Source: Mesorhizobium sp. M2D.F.Ca.ET.226.01.1.1
Lineage (GTDB): Bacteria > Pseudomonadota > Alphaproteobacteria > Rhizobiales > Rhizobiaceae
Reading direction: 5' to 3'
Length of the DNA: 37,675 nt
Assembly (NCBI RefSeq): GCF_004022705.2
Contig: NZ_RZOY02000026.1
Location: forward strand, 1 to 37,675
Below are positions 1 through 7,794 of this stretch, in pieces. Numbering within the stretch: the stretch's first letter is position 1; the number at the start of each line of letters is the position of its first letter. A model generated the notes under the pieces. The model was not told where the DNA came from. It saw only the letters and a program-made list of their open reading frames with translations, and ran no database searches. Both the position numbers and the translations under genes were made by a program.

Positions 1-2
1 AC

Positions 3-170
3 GCGCTGTTGATCTGCACCGAATGGAAGAGCTTCCGCGCGCCGTCCTTCGACGCGCTCAAGGATGCGCTGACGACGCCGGTCATCTTCGACGGCCGCAA
101 CCTCTACGATCCCAAGGTGATCGCGCGCTACGGCATCGAATATTTCTCGATCGGCAGGATGGCGGCATGA
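3..170 (+). CDS. ugd: UDP-glucose 6-dehydrogenase, C-terminal fragment
   Basis: This is the last 55 codons of a UDP-glucose 6-dehydrogenase, cut by the left edge of the window. The enzyme oxidises UDP-glucose to UDP-glucuronate with two NAD+ in the cytoplasm. The visible part is the C-terminal UDP-binding domain: a stretch reading LLICTEWKSFR is followed by the motif FDGRNLYDP and the ending GIEYFSIGR, all typical of the family's tail. It reads plus strand and ends in TGA at 168-170. UDP-glucuronate is the substrate of the 4-epimerase encoded at 24457-25533, so this gene fits the polysaccharide theme of the window. The family call is firm; the rest of the gene lies outside. Confidence 0.92.
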   Translation, partial: ALLICTEWKSFRAPSFDALKDALTTPVIFDGRNLYDPKVIARYGIEYFSIGRMAA

Positions 171-257
171 GCGCCAACTGGCATCTACAGGGCAGCTGCA
201 TTTCGCATCGCTTGCGGGCTGGAGCCTTTCTTCGACTCCGCACCCCGCGTCCTGATC

Positions 258-476
258 TCAATCAGGCTCGGGATCACTATTTCCAAGCGCCTCGAGCATC
301 GTTGAGAAGATGCTACCGACCTCCTCTGAGATCTCTTCCGATCGAATTCCAGCCTTTTTGGCGTCGCCGGTTAATCGGCTCGCAAGCTCTTTCGCTAAGG
401 TCGTATCAGATGATGAATGATGCGGGAGATTGCCCTCCATCCATTCCTGTAGGAATTTCAGACCCCTTTCACTCAC
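258..476 (-). CDS. DUF768 family protein
   Basis: A 72-residue protein of unknown function. It matches the DUF768 pattern as I know it: an opening SERGLKFLQEW, an Asn-Leu-Pro turn, then a second half with DAKKAGI, an EI-EE acidic pair and GSIF before a C-terminal helix. The family is small, soluble and found mostly in Mesorhizobium, often in many copies per genome. I chose the GTG at 476 because the protein then begins exactly at the conserved SERG; the reading frame stays open 30 codons further upstream, but that extension does not look like the family. No clear ribosome-binding site is visible. It is transcribed toward the end of ugd. Function cannot be stated. Confidence 0.72.
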   Translation of the reverse strand: MSERGLKFLQEWMEGNLPHHSSSDTTLAKELASRLTGDAKKAGIRSEEISEEVGSIFSTMLEALGNSDPEPD

Positions 477-604
477 TGTGAAATCATACCAGGGTTGCAT
501 GCATGACGAAGTGCAATCAAATTCGACAAGTTTATCCCCACTATAATTTACCTTCGCCGGAATCATTCCTGTTCAAACAGGCTTACCGCTCCTATTGTCC
601 CCGC

Positions 605-793
605 ATGGAGCGACGGCACGCCATCCGACGGGGAAACGACCGGCTTTGGGAAGTCTACGATGTAGGCGACCAAAAAGTTTTATTCGTTGACGGAATTCCT
701 TTGATCGATCTCCAAGTCGAAGAGGCAGTGGACGCTCTGGAATTGCTAGAAGCCGGCTTCCTCGTTCCAAGTGACACGCCCGCGATGGCGTGA
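605..793 (+). CDS. small hypothetical protein (62 aa)
   Basis: A short open frame whose product I cannot assign to a characterised family. From the ATG at 605 it reads as a compact acidic protein with the central segment WEVYDVGDQKVLFVDGIPL followed by an acidic helix (EEAVDALELLEAG). That looks like a small beta-alpha domain rather than random translation. An ATG at 503 in the same frame would add 34 residues that look much less protein-like, so the shorter form is preferred; neither start has a strong ribosome-binding site. It is divergent from the DUF768 gene. Such small proteins are common in rhizobial accessory DNA. Function unknown. Confidence 0.45.
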   Translation: MERRHAIRRGNDRLWEVYDVGDQKVLFVDGIPLIDLQVEEAVDALELLEAGFLVPSDTPAMA

Positions 794-1236
794 AGTGATT
801 TTTCGACAGCCGGGCTTCCACGAATATCGCCGCGCCTCCTTGTACTCGTCGGCCGAGAGCGCACTCTGGGTGGCAGATGCCATCGTTCGCAAAATTCAGA
901 CGCCCACGTGGTTCGTTCGCATGTTTCGCCCAGAAATTGGCCGGAACGGATATGCTCCTTAACGGCTGAGATTCCGAAAACCTCGCTGGCGAGGCCCGGC
1001 GGCTAGCCGCTGCCAGCAGCTACTCCAGACGCCGTGCTTCCCACCCGTTGCGATTCTCCCCATGAACATAGCGCAACCTAATGCCTGGCAAGGTGAACCT
1101 CTTCACATTGGGGATGATCGGGTCCGCTGCGGCAACGCAGCCATACTGCAGTATCACCAAGCCCACGAGATTTCCCTCGCAGGCCTCATCCATTTAGCCG
1201 ATGCGCCGACATGGCGCTAAGCGGGAGAATTGGTGA
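794..1236. other. intergenic stretch without a convincing gene
   Basis: About 440 bases between the small hypothetical gene and the VanZ-like gene. Two short frames are present (771-962 plus, and 1020-1193 minus, 57 codons), but neither has a ribosome-binding site or a recognisable motif. There is no strong hairpin. A Shine-Dalgarno-like GGAG just before 1237 serves the VanZ-like gene. This may be gene-remnant DNA next to the core ugd gene. Confidence 0.5.
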
Positions 1237-1665
1237 TTGCCTCGGCTTGCGGAAGCTTCAGCGGGCTTGATTGAAGGACTAGTGCGTTTGCTGGCAACGG
1301 GCAGCTACTCCCTGGTGGCGAGAACGGCGTTTCCATTCGCCTTGGTAGGAATTGTTTCATTAGCTCTGCTGCCCGGTGGCATCCTCGAGATGCTGGGCAT
1401 GGGTTTCACGTTCAGCCACGACAAGCTCAATCACGCTGCCGCCTTCGCGGCTTTAGCGTTGCTTGGCGGTTTCGGTTGGCCCAAGCAAAAGTTGAGGATG
1501 ATTGTATTCGTCCTTTTTGTAGGTGCGGCGATCGAGGTTCTTCAGGCCAGGCCATTGGCGGCGCGGGACATGGACGTGTTCGATTGGATTGCCGATTTTG
1601 CGGGCGCGATCTGCGGGCTGGCCATCGCCGCTTGGACAAACAGGATCGCTGGCGGAGCTCGTTGA
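1237..1665 (+). CDS. VanZ-like family membrane protein
   Basis: A 142-residue integral membrane protein with the VanZ-like layout: four hydrophobic segments at about residues 27-47, 62-80, 85-102 and 117-135. The signature features are SHDKLNHAAAF at the start of the second helix, an E-x-x-Q pair (IEVLQ) in the third, and a polar RDMDVFDW segment before the last helix. VanZ-like proteins are widespread and mostly uncharacterised; the founding member gives low-level teicoplanin resistance, which should not be assumed here. The gene starts at TTG (1237), preceded by GGAG at a normal distance; a GTG at 1233 in another frame closes at once. The gene stands alone. VanZ-like proteins often sit beside exopolysaccharide genes, and this one is close to such a locus. 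Confidence 0.82.
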   Translation: MPRLAEASAGLIEGLVRLLATGSYSLVARTAFPFALVGIVSLALLPGGILEMLGMGFTFSHDKLNHAAAFAALALLGGFGWPKQKLRMIVFVLFVGAAIEVLQARPLAARDMDVFDWIADFAGAICGLAIAAWTNRIAGGAR

Positions 1666-2032
1666 GTGCCGTCGATACAAAACCGTTCATATAGATTGCG
1701 GTGTTTCCAAAAGACGGCCGGAAGGACAGCAACCGAGTTCGGTCCCTCCGCGGCACGCTGTCGCTATCCTCATATCTTACCGGTGAATTTCATGTGCTAA
1801 ATCGCCAAGCGCGACGTGCTTCTAGGCAACAGAGACCGAGGCGCCGGACGAGCCATCCAGAATGCAAATCTGCCTCGGCCGCGCCGCGGTATCAGCTCTG
1901 CATGCGTACAACTGTTCTTTAGGTCTGATGGCTCGCCACCATGAGGCGGAAGAAATTTTCGATGTACACCTCCGGCATCGCAAGCATCATCAGAATGATC
2001 GATGAAATGGTTTGTGCGGACGGCGATAACTG
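1666..2032. other. intergenic region upstream of the biosynthetic operon
   Basis: About 370 bases with no gene I can support. The reverse strand has a short open stretch ending at 1919 whose last residues look protein-like, possibly a remnant. The region should contain the promoter of the operon that starts at 2058, but I see no convincing -35/-10 pair. The perfect inverted repeat at its right end is listed separately. Confidence 0.45.
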
Positions 2033-2048
2033 ACGCTATCCATAGCGT
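2033..2048. promoter_or_regulatory. perfect inverted repeat just before the operon start
   Basis: ACGCTAT (2033-2039) and ATAGCGT (2042-2048) form a perfect 7-bp inverted repeat with a 2-base spacer. It ends 9 bases before the ATG at 2058, where the ribosome-binding site should be; only a weak GTGAG follows. The two readings are an operator for a dimeric regulator or an RNA element affecting initiation. A 2-base loop is too tight for a stable hairpin, so the operator is more likely. Function is inferred from position only. Confidence 0.4.
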
Positions 2049-2057
2049 GAGCCTGTC

Positions 2058-4793
2058 ATGTCACCAGCCTACTCCGGATCGGAACTCGCGATTGAGCATC
2101 CGCGGACGGATTCTCGATCGCCATATCGCGAATGGACGAATGTCCCTGAATACGCGCTCGACCAAGGCGGCCCTGTCCTGCGCCCCTATCAGCGGATGGA
2201 TGCCGATTATGCGGACGTTGCCGTCGTCGATCATTTGAGAAATGTGGCCCGTCAATATCCCGAAAAATTGGCGATTACCGACGGAACCAACCGCTTCACC
2301 TATTCGGAACTCGTCTCGGCTGTCGAGATTCTGGCTGGCCGCATCCTGGCCATCACTCCCGCCGATAGCGCCGTCGGCATTCTTCTTCCGAATACGGCCT
2401 TCTTCCCGTTGGCGATGCTGGCGAGCATGGCCGCAGGGCGGCCTATGGTGCCCCTCAACACGAGGGATCCGGATACCAGGATCAATGCGATCGTCTCCGA
2501 GGCGCGGTTGTCGACTGTCATAGGGGATGGAGACGTCCGACCCACGGACCTGCCGCGAGTTGTCGGCTGGATAAATGTGTCGCCCCGCGGCGAACCGAAG
2601 AGCAATCGCGTTCCCCAACTCCATGCGGTATCCGTCGATGCACCCGCGATCGTTCTTTACACTTCAGGCAGTACGGGTCGGCCGAAAGGCATCGTCAACA
2701 GTCAACGCAGCCTGCTATGGCGTGTTCAGCAATATGTAAACGCCTGTCACATCAACGCGCAGGACGTGTTCCTGCCTCTCACGGGACCGGCCACCATCGC
2801 TGGGTGTCGAGAGGTGCTCGCCGCACTCCTTACCGGCGCCACGCTGAATCTTCTTGAGGTCGAAGCAGTAGGCTTGCGCGCAGTTTTGCACCGGATGCAA
2901 GGCGAAGGAGTGACTGTCACTTACTTGGTGCCAGCGCTCCTGCGCGCGCTCATGGCGAACAAATCAGAAGACGCATTCCGCAGCCTCAGGGTGGCTCGGA
3001 TCGGCGGCGAAAAGGTTTCGTGGGCTGATATGAAGCTGCTGCGCGACGCCGTTTCAAGCAACTGCCTGGTCCAGATCGGCTACTCGTCAACCGAGACCAC
3101 GGGATCACAATGGTTTGTACCGACCGATTGGCCGGAGCAAGATGCTTCGGTCCCCGTTGGATGGCTCCTTCCAGGGATTAGGTTCGCGATTGTCGACGAG
3201 GAAGGACGCTCGGTCCCGCCCGGCGAGACTGGCGAGCTTGTCATAAAAAGTCCGTATGTGTTGCTTGGCCATTGGGAAAACGGCGTCGTAGCGCCGGTGG
3301 CCGCGGACCCCGAAAACCCGTCCGCCCGGATCTTTGAAACGGGTGACCTTGTTCAGTTGGACAACCATGGCCTGCTACAGATCATGGGGCGCAAGGGGCG
3401 TCAGATCAAAATCAATGGCCGACGCGTTGAACCCGCCGAGTTGGAGCGGGTTCTGCGTGGCGCGCCTTCCGTTGAGGATGCCGTAGCGATTGTGACGGCG
3501 TCCACGGAACTCATCGCCTTCGCCGTGCCTCGCGGGCCGGCCACTTCCAACTTCGCGGACGATCTTCGCCATCTTGCCCGAACGACACTGCCGCCGCCCC
3601 TATGCCCGCTGAGACTGCACGCGATTGCCGAAATCCCGCGCCTCCCGGGCGGGAAGGTCGACATGGCGAGGCTCGCCGAGTTGGACGGTGCGAGCGCAAG
3701 GCAGGAACGCATTGTCCAGGCTCCGAATACGGGACACGAGCGGACTATCCAGCAGATCGTACAACGTGCCTGGACCAAGGTTCTGAATACGCGCGTTGCC
3801 GCCGGACGCTGGGATGACGCCGGCGGAGATTCGCTGAAGCTGTTGCATTGCGTAATGGAGATCGAAAGCGTCCTCGGCCTAGAGATCGACCTTGAACCTT
3901 TCACCGTCGGAATGAATTTAGAGGAAATGGTGAAAGCCGTCGCGGCCGCGAAAGCCGGTAACGAACAGGCCAGCTCGCGCAATGGGCATCAGCCAATTCT
4001 CTTCCTTCTCCCGGGGTCCGTCGGGTATGGTCCTAGCCTTGCCGCCTTTGCGGCCTCCATGGGCAGAACGGCCCGGGTCGTCCCGGTCAGGTATCCTGCT
4101 TTGGCAACGATACTGCAGGGAAAAACCTCGGTCGGAGATATGGCCGAGGCCGCGCTCGACCAGATACGCCGCGTCCAGCCTGAAGGTAACGTACGACTTC
4201 TCGGTCATTCGCTTGGCGGCGTCGTTGCTTTTGAAGTTGCTTCAAGGCTGCTGGCTGCCGGGCGAAACGTGAAATTTCTGGGCATCCTCGACACAAGCCT
4301 GCTCGGTGAACGGAGCACTTACCGAGAGACGGTCGTCCGCACAATCCATCGAATCCGAACCAATCGTATTACCGCCTACAGAATGGCTTGCCGTGCCCTT
4401 GCAAAAGTCGTGGTCCGAATGGGCTACGAGATGCAACTGGCCCGCTTGCTTGATCGCTATGCCCAAGAGAAATTCAACGCGACCAGCTTTAGGGCCAAGC
4501 TGGAGCTTCAGGAAGTATTGAGGGCAAAAGCCTTCTTTCAGTGGCTGCTGATGCCACGACCCCAACTGCCGATCACCGGTACCCTATTTCGCTGCGCCCG
4601 TCCCGGAATGCCTCGCGCCATCGGGTGGGACAATGCTTTCGCAGACCTGGATGTGATCCCAATCGTCGGCACCCACATCGACATGGTTTCGGAACCCAAT
4701 GTCGATACGAACCGTCCTCTCATCGAGGCGGCCGTGGCCCGAACTTATCTGCCAGAAGAATCTCGCCAAGGGGAGGAACGGCTATCGACGTGA
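2058..4793 (+). CDS. NRPS-like protein: adenylation, carrier, thioesterase
   Basis: A 911-residue, single-module NRPS-like enzyme. The adenylation domain (about 55-540) shows A3 YTSGSTGRPKG (201-211), A5 GYSSTETTG (341-349), A7 TGD (428-430) and the A10 lysine K533. The carrier domain (about 560-630) has GGDSLKLL with Ser592 for phosphopantetheine. The type I thioesterase (about 645-890) has GHSLGG with Ser718, and a likely Asp745 and His873 complete the triad. There is no condensation domain, so the enzyme should activate one carboxylic acid, tether it and release or transfer it. At the position that holds the amine-binding Asp of alpha-amino-acid adenylation domains my manual alignment gives Ile247, so the substrate may not be an alpha-amino acid. 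The first gene of the operon, it overlaps the next by GTGA. The start follows the inverted repeat at 2033-2048. Product unknown. Confidence 0.88.
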   Translation: MSPAYSGSELAIEHPRTDSRSPYREWTNVPEYALDQGGPVLRPYQRMDADYADVAVVDHLRNVARQYPEKLAITDGTNRFTYSELVSAVEILAGRILAITPADSAVGILLPNTAFFPLAMLASMAAGRPMVPLNTRDPDTRINAIVSEARLSTVIGDGDVRPTDLPRVVGWINVSPRGEPKSNRVPQLHAVSVDAPAIVLYTSGSTGRPKGIVNSQRSLLWRVQQYVNACHINAQDVFLPLTGPATIAGCREVLAALLTGATLNLLEVEAVGLRAVLHRMQGEGVTVTYLVPALLRALMANKSEDAFRSLRVARIGGEKVSWADMKLLRDAVSSNCLVQIGYSSTETTGSQWFVPTDWPEQDASVPVGWLLPGIRFAIVDEEGRSVPPGETGELVIKSPYVLLGHWENGVVAPVAADPENPSARIFETGDLVQLDNHGLLQIMGRKGRQIKINGRRVEPAELERVLRGAPSVEDAVAIVTASTELIAFAVPRGPATSNFADDLRHLARTTLPPPLCPLRLHAIAEIPRLPGGKVDMARLAELDGASARQERIVQAPNTGHERTIQQIVQRAWTKVLNTRVAAGRWDDAGGDSLKLLHCVMEIESVLGLEIDLEPFTVGMNLEEMVKAVAAAKAGNEQASSRNGHQPILFLLPGSVGYGPSLAAFAASMGRTARVVPVRYPALATILQGKTSVGDMAEAALDQIRRVQPEGNVRLLGHSLGGVVAFEVASRLLAAGRNVKFLGILDTSLLGERSTYRETVVRTIHRIRTNRITAYRMACRALAKVVVRMGYEMQLARLLDRYAQEKFNATSFRAKLELQEVLRAKAFFQWLLMPRPQLPITGTLFRCARPGMPRAIGWDNAFADLDVIPIVGTHIDMVSEPNVDTNRPLIEAAVARTYLPEESRQGEERLST

Positions 4794-5788
4794 TCTCGGG
4801 GTTTGGCAAGGATGCCCTGGTGCTCGATGCTCGTGGTGAGGTCGATCGCATCGTAGAAGCCTTGCGCAAACAGGTCTTCGGTACACTTCGGCGCCGAGGC
4901 GTCGTTGTCGGCCTCTCCGGGGGCATAGACAGCTCCGTTGTCGCAGCCCTCTGCGTCAGCGCGTTCGGAAAAGATAAGGTCCTCGGCCTATTTATGCCGG
5001 AATCCCATTCTTCCGGCGACTCGTTGCGACTTGGCCAAGCAGTTGCATCGCAGCTTGGTATCGTATCGGTCATTGAAGATATCACGCCAGCTCTGGAGGG
5101 CATAGGCGCCTATTCACGTCAGATCGAGGCGATCCGGACCGTCGTTCCTGCCTATGGTCAAGGCTGGAAGTGCAAGCTGGTGATGGCCTCGATTCTAGAA
5201 AGCAACGGCATCAACATCACAAGGCTGACGGTGGAAGATCCGGATGGCAAAGTCGACACCGTCAGATTGCCACCCGCAACCTATCTGCAAATCGTCGCTG
5301 CCACTAACTACAAGCAACGCGTGCGAAAGATGACGGAGTATTACCATGCGGACCGTCTCAACTATGCGGTGGCAGGTACGCCAAACCGGCTCGAACACGA
5401 CCAAGGCTTTTTCGTCAAACAGGGCGACGGAATCGCCGACGTATTGCCGATCGTCCACCTCTACAAGACGCAAGTCTATCAACTAGCCGAGTATCTCGGG
5501 ATAGACTCCGAGGTTCGGCGCAGGCCACCAACCACGGATACGTTCTCCATGGCGCAGAGCCAGGAGGAGTTCTATTTCGCATTGCCATATCATCTGACGG
5601 ACTTGTGTCTCTACGGCCTGAATCACGGCATTTCGGCCAGCGAGGTCGCAGCGGTTGCCGGCCTCACCCAGGACGAGGTGCAGAAAGTCTTCAAGGACAT
5701 TGAAAGCAAGCGGCGCGCAGCGCGTTATCTTCACGCGAGACCCCTGCCCGCCGTCCAGATGGACGAGGGCTCAGCGTGTGCGGCATAG
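4790..5788 (+). CDS. NadE-like ATP-dependent amidating synthetase
   Basis: A 332-residue protein of the ammonia-dependent NAD synthase family, which adenylates a carboxylate and replaces AMP with ammonia. The N-type ATP-pyrophosphatase loop SGGIDSS lies at 43-49, and family segments NYKQRVRK, GDGIADVLPI and LYKTQVYQLAEYLGI are clear. It is longer than the usual NadE of about 270 residues and ends with a distinctive region (RRPPTTDTFSMAQSQEEF and a following helix-rich tail) that differs from housekeeping NadE. There is no nitrilase-type glutaminase domain. The GTG start at 4790 overlaps the stop of the preceding gene (GTGA), with GGGGAGG upstream at a rather long spacing. Its place between an NRPS-like protein and AsnB suggests amidation of a pathway intermediate rather than NAD synthesis, but a second NAD synthase cannot be excluded. 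Confidence 0.85.
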   Translation: MISGFGKDALVLDARGEVDRIVEALRKQVFGTLRRRGVVVGLSGGIDSSVVAALCVSAFGKDKVLGLFMPESHSSGDSLRLGQAVASQLGIVSVIEDITPALEGIGAYSRQIEAIRTVVPAYGQGWKCKLVMASILESNGINITRLTVEDPDGKVDTVRLPPATYLQIVAATNYKQRVRKMTEYYHADRLNYAVAGTPNRLEHDQGFFVKQGDGIADVLPIVHLYKTQVYQLAEYLGIDSEVRRRPPTTDTFSMAQSQEEFYFALPYHLTDLCLYGLNHGISASEVAAVAGLTQDEVQKVFKDIESKRRAARYLHARPLPAVQMDEGSACAA

Positions 5789-7794
5789 CCGGAATCGTGG
5801 CACTGGACGCTACCGCGGCGCGGCCTTCACGCGAGGCGCTCCTGCGCATGGCGGGGTCGCTCGTGCATCGCGGTCCGGATGAACACGGCCTCTACCGCGA
5901 CAATCGCACAGGGCTGACCCACGCACGCCTTTCCATTGTCGACCTTTCGAGCGGGCAACAGCCGCTTGCCGACACGGGCGGCAAAACCTGGATCGTCTTC
6001 AACGGCGAGATTTTCAACTATGTTGAGCTTCGCGAAAAGCTGGTCGCGCTCGGCCACCGCTTCCGCACCCACAGCGACACCGAAGTGGCGGTTCATGCAT
6101 ATCGCGAATGGGGTGACTCCGCTTTTGAGCGCATGAACGGGCAATGGGCAATAGCGATCTGGGATTCGCTAGCCGGTCGCCTGGTGTTATCGCGCGATCG
6201 GTTCGGCATATGCCCCCTGCATTTTTGCGAGCACGCCGGACGCCTCTATTTTTCCAGCGAGGTGAAGGCCATCTTCGCAGCCGACGCGGCTTTGCCGCGA
6301 GCCTTCGATCCAGCCGGCATTGATCAGACGTTCACACTCTGGACGGTGGTCCCGCCGCAGGGCGTGTTCAAAGGAATTCAGGAACTCAAGCCTGGACACG
6401 TTCGAGTCTATGAAAACGGAACCGTTCGTGAGCAGGCTTTTTGGAAACCGAGCTATCCAGATGCGTTCGACGAGCGGCATGAATTTGCGGGCTCGCTCAA
6501 TGATGCCGTCGCCAAGGTACGCGAGGGTCTGTATTCGGCGACGGCTCTGCGCATCGAACAGGCCGATGTGCCTGTTGGCTGCTACCTGTCCGGCGGACTA
6601 GACAGCTCGCTTGTCGCCATGATGGCAAGCCGCATCGCGGGCGACCGCTTCCAGACCTTTTCGCTGCGGTTTGCCGATGCTGAGTATGACGAGACCCGCT
6701 ACCAGCGATTGGTGGCAGGCGCGACCGGCAGCGAGCACCACGAGGTGGTGGTTTCTCGCAGCGACATCGCAGACGTCTTTCCAGATGTGATCTACCACAC
6801 CGAACGTCCGATCCTGAGGACCGCGCCGGCGCCACTTCTTCTGCTTTCAAGGTTGGTACGGGAGCACGGAATCAAGGTCGTACTGACGGGTGAAGGCGCG
6901 GATGAAATGTTCGCCGGCTATGACCTGTTCCGCGAAGGTAAGGTCCGGCGCTTCTGGGGGCATCAACCGTCCTCGACGAGACGCGCGCGACTGCTGGAAC
7001 GCCTGTACCCCTATCTCACCCGTTCCCCGGTGCATCAGCAAGCAATAGCACGCCAGTTCTTCGGCCATGATATCCGAGCTCATGATGCGCCAGGCTTCGC
7101 ACACGACACCCGTTGGCGCACCACCAGCGCCCTGAAGCGGTTGTTTTCTGCCGATATGAAAGCCAGGACTGAGTCGAACAGCGCGGTCGCGGAGTTCCTC
7201 GCCCGTCTGCCGGCCGAATTTTCGGGCTGGGGCTCTCTCGCCCAGGATCAGTATATCGAGATTCAAACCTTGATGTCGGGCTATCTGCTCTCCTCGCAGG
7301 GAGACAGAATGCTGATGGGAAACTCTGTCGAAGGGCGCTTCCCGTTCCTCGACGATGACGTTGTAAAACTCGCGAACTCTCTGCCAGCCAAATACAAGCT
7401 GCGCGTTCTGGACGAAAAGCACGTCCTAAAGCGAGTGGCCGAGCCGATGCTGCCGCCGGAAGTCGTTGCCCGCAAGAAACAGCCCTACAGGGCGCCTAAC
7501 GCTCAATGCTTCGTTGCCGACAATGCACCGGCCTATGTGCGCGAGGCACTTTCGGAAAGAGCATTGCGCGAGGCAAACGTCTTTGACCCTGAGTCGGTCG
7601 CGCGCCTGCTGGGCAAGTGTCAGGCCAGAGCCACGGACCAAGATCTTTCCAATTCCGACAACATGGCGCTGGTCGGCGTGCTATCGACCCAACTTCTTCA
7701 CCAGCAGTTTATCGCGAGCCGCCCTGGCGGCACCCGTAAGATTCCGCTCAGCGTCGATGTTGACTACGAGGTTAGGGAAGAGGTGTTGGCATGA
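5776..7794 (+). CDS. AsnB-type glutamine-hydrolysing amidotransferase
   Basis: A 672-residue class II glutamine amidotransferase of the asparagine synthase B family. It starts at GTG so that Cys2 (MCGIAG) becomes the N-terminal nucleophile that releases ammonia from glutamine; RLSIVDL, FNGEIFNY and SDTEV complete the glutaminase domain. The synthetase domain has the ATP-pyrophosphatase loop SGGLDSS at 272-278 and VVLTGEGADEMFAGYD, so both halves look intact. The segment RTAPAPLLLLSRL and the ending (KQPYRAP, SDNMALVGVLSTQLL) resemble a subgroup I associate with NadE-like, ligase and carrier genes rather than with asparagine synthesis; that is recollection, not a search. It overlaps the NadE-like gene by 13 bases and the next gene by ATGA, so translation is probably coupled. 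Likely role: amide formation on a carboxylate made in this pathway. Confidence 0.88.
   Translation: MCGIAGIVALDATAARPSREALLRMAGSLVHRGPDEHGLYRDNRTGLTHARLSIVDLSSGQQPLADTGGKTWIVFNGEIFNYVELREKLVALGHRFRTHSDTEVAVHAYREWGDSAFERMNGQWAIAIWDSLAGRLVLSRDRFGICPLHFCEHAGRLYFSSEVKAIFAADAALPRAFDPAGIDQTFTLWTVVPPQGVFKGIQELKPGHVRVYENGTVREQAFWKPSYPDAFDERHEFAGSLNDAVAKVREGLYSATALRIEQADVPVGCYLSGGLDSSLVAMMASRIAGDRFQTFSLRFADAEYDETRYQRLVAGATGSEHHEVVVSRSDIADVFPDVIYHTERPILRTAPAPLLLLSRLVREHGIKVVLTGEGADEMFAGYDLFREGKVRRFWGHQPSSTRRARLLERLYPYLTRSPVHQQAIARQFFGHDIRAHDAPGFAHDTRWRTTSALKRLFSADMKARTESNSAVAEFLARLPAEFSGWGSLAQDQYIEIQTLMSGYLLSSQGDRMLMGNSVEGRFPFLDDDVVKLANSLPAKYKLRVLDEKHVLKRVAEPMLPPEVVARKKQPYRAPNAQCFVADNAPAYVREALSERALREANVFDPESVARLLGKCQARATDQDLSNSDNMALVGVLSTQLLHQQFIASRPGGTRKIPLSVDVDYEVREEVLA

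Noticed and set aside
771..962. Plus-strand frame overlapping the small hypothetical gene
   Set aside because: It overlaps the end of the preferred frame and has no ribosome-binding site; I found no sign that a frameshift joins the two.
1020..1193. 57-codon frame on the minus strand
   Set aside because: It has an ATG and a fairly protein-like composition, but no ribosome-binding site and no motif I recognise; it is too short to claim.
1919..1990. Minus-strand stretch ending with residues PEVYIENFFRLMVASHQT
   Set aside because: It looks like a protein tail, but the open frame is only about 40 codons with no good start; it is at most a gene remnant.
3401..3982. 193-codon frame antisense to the NRPS-like gene
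   Set aside because: It is a GC-driven shadow of a gene with clear domains; its composition (Ser/Arg/Ala rich) has no motif.
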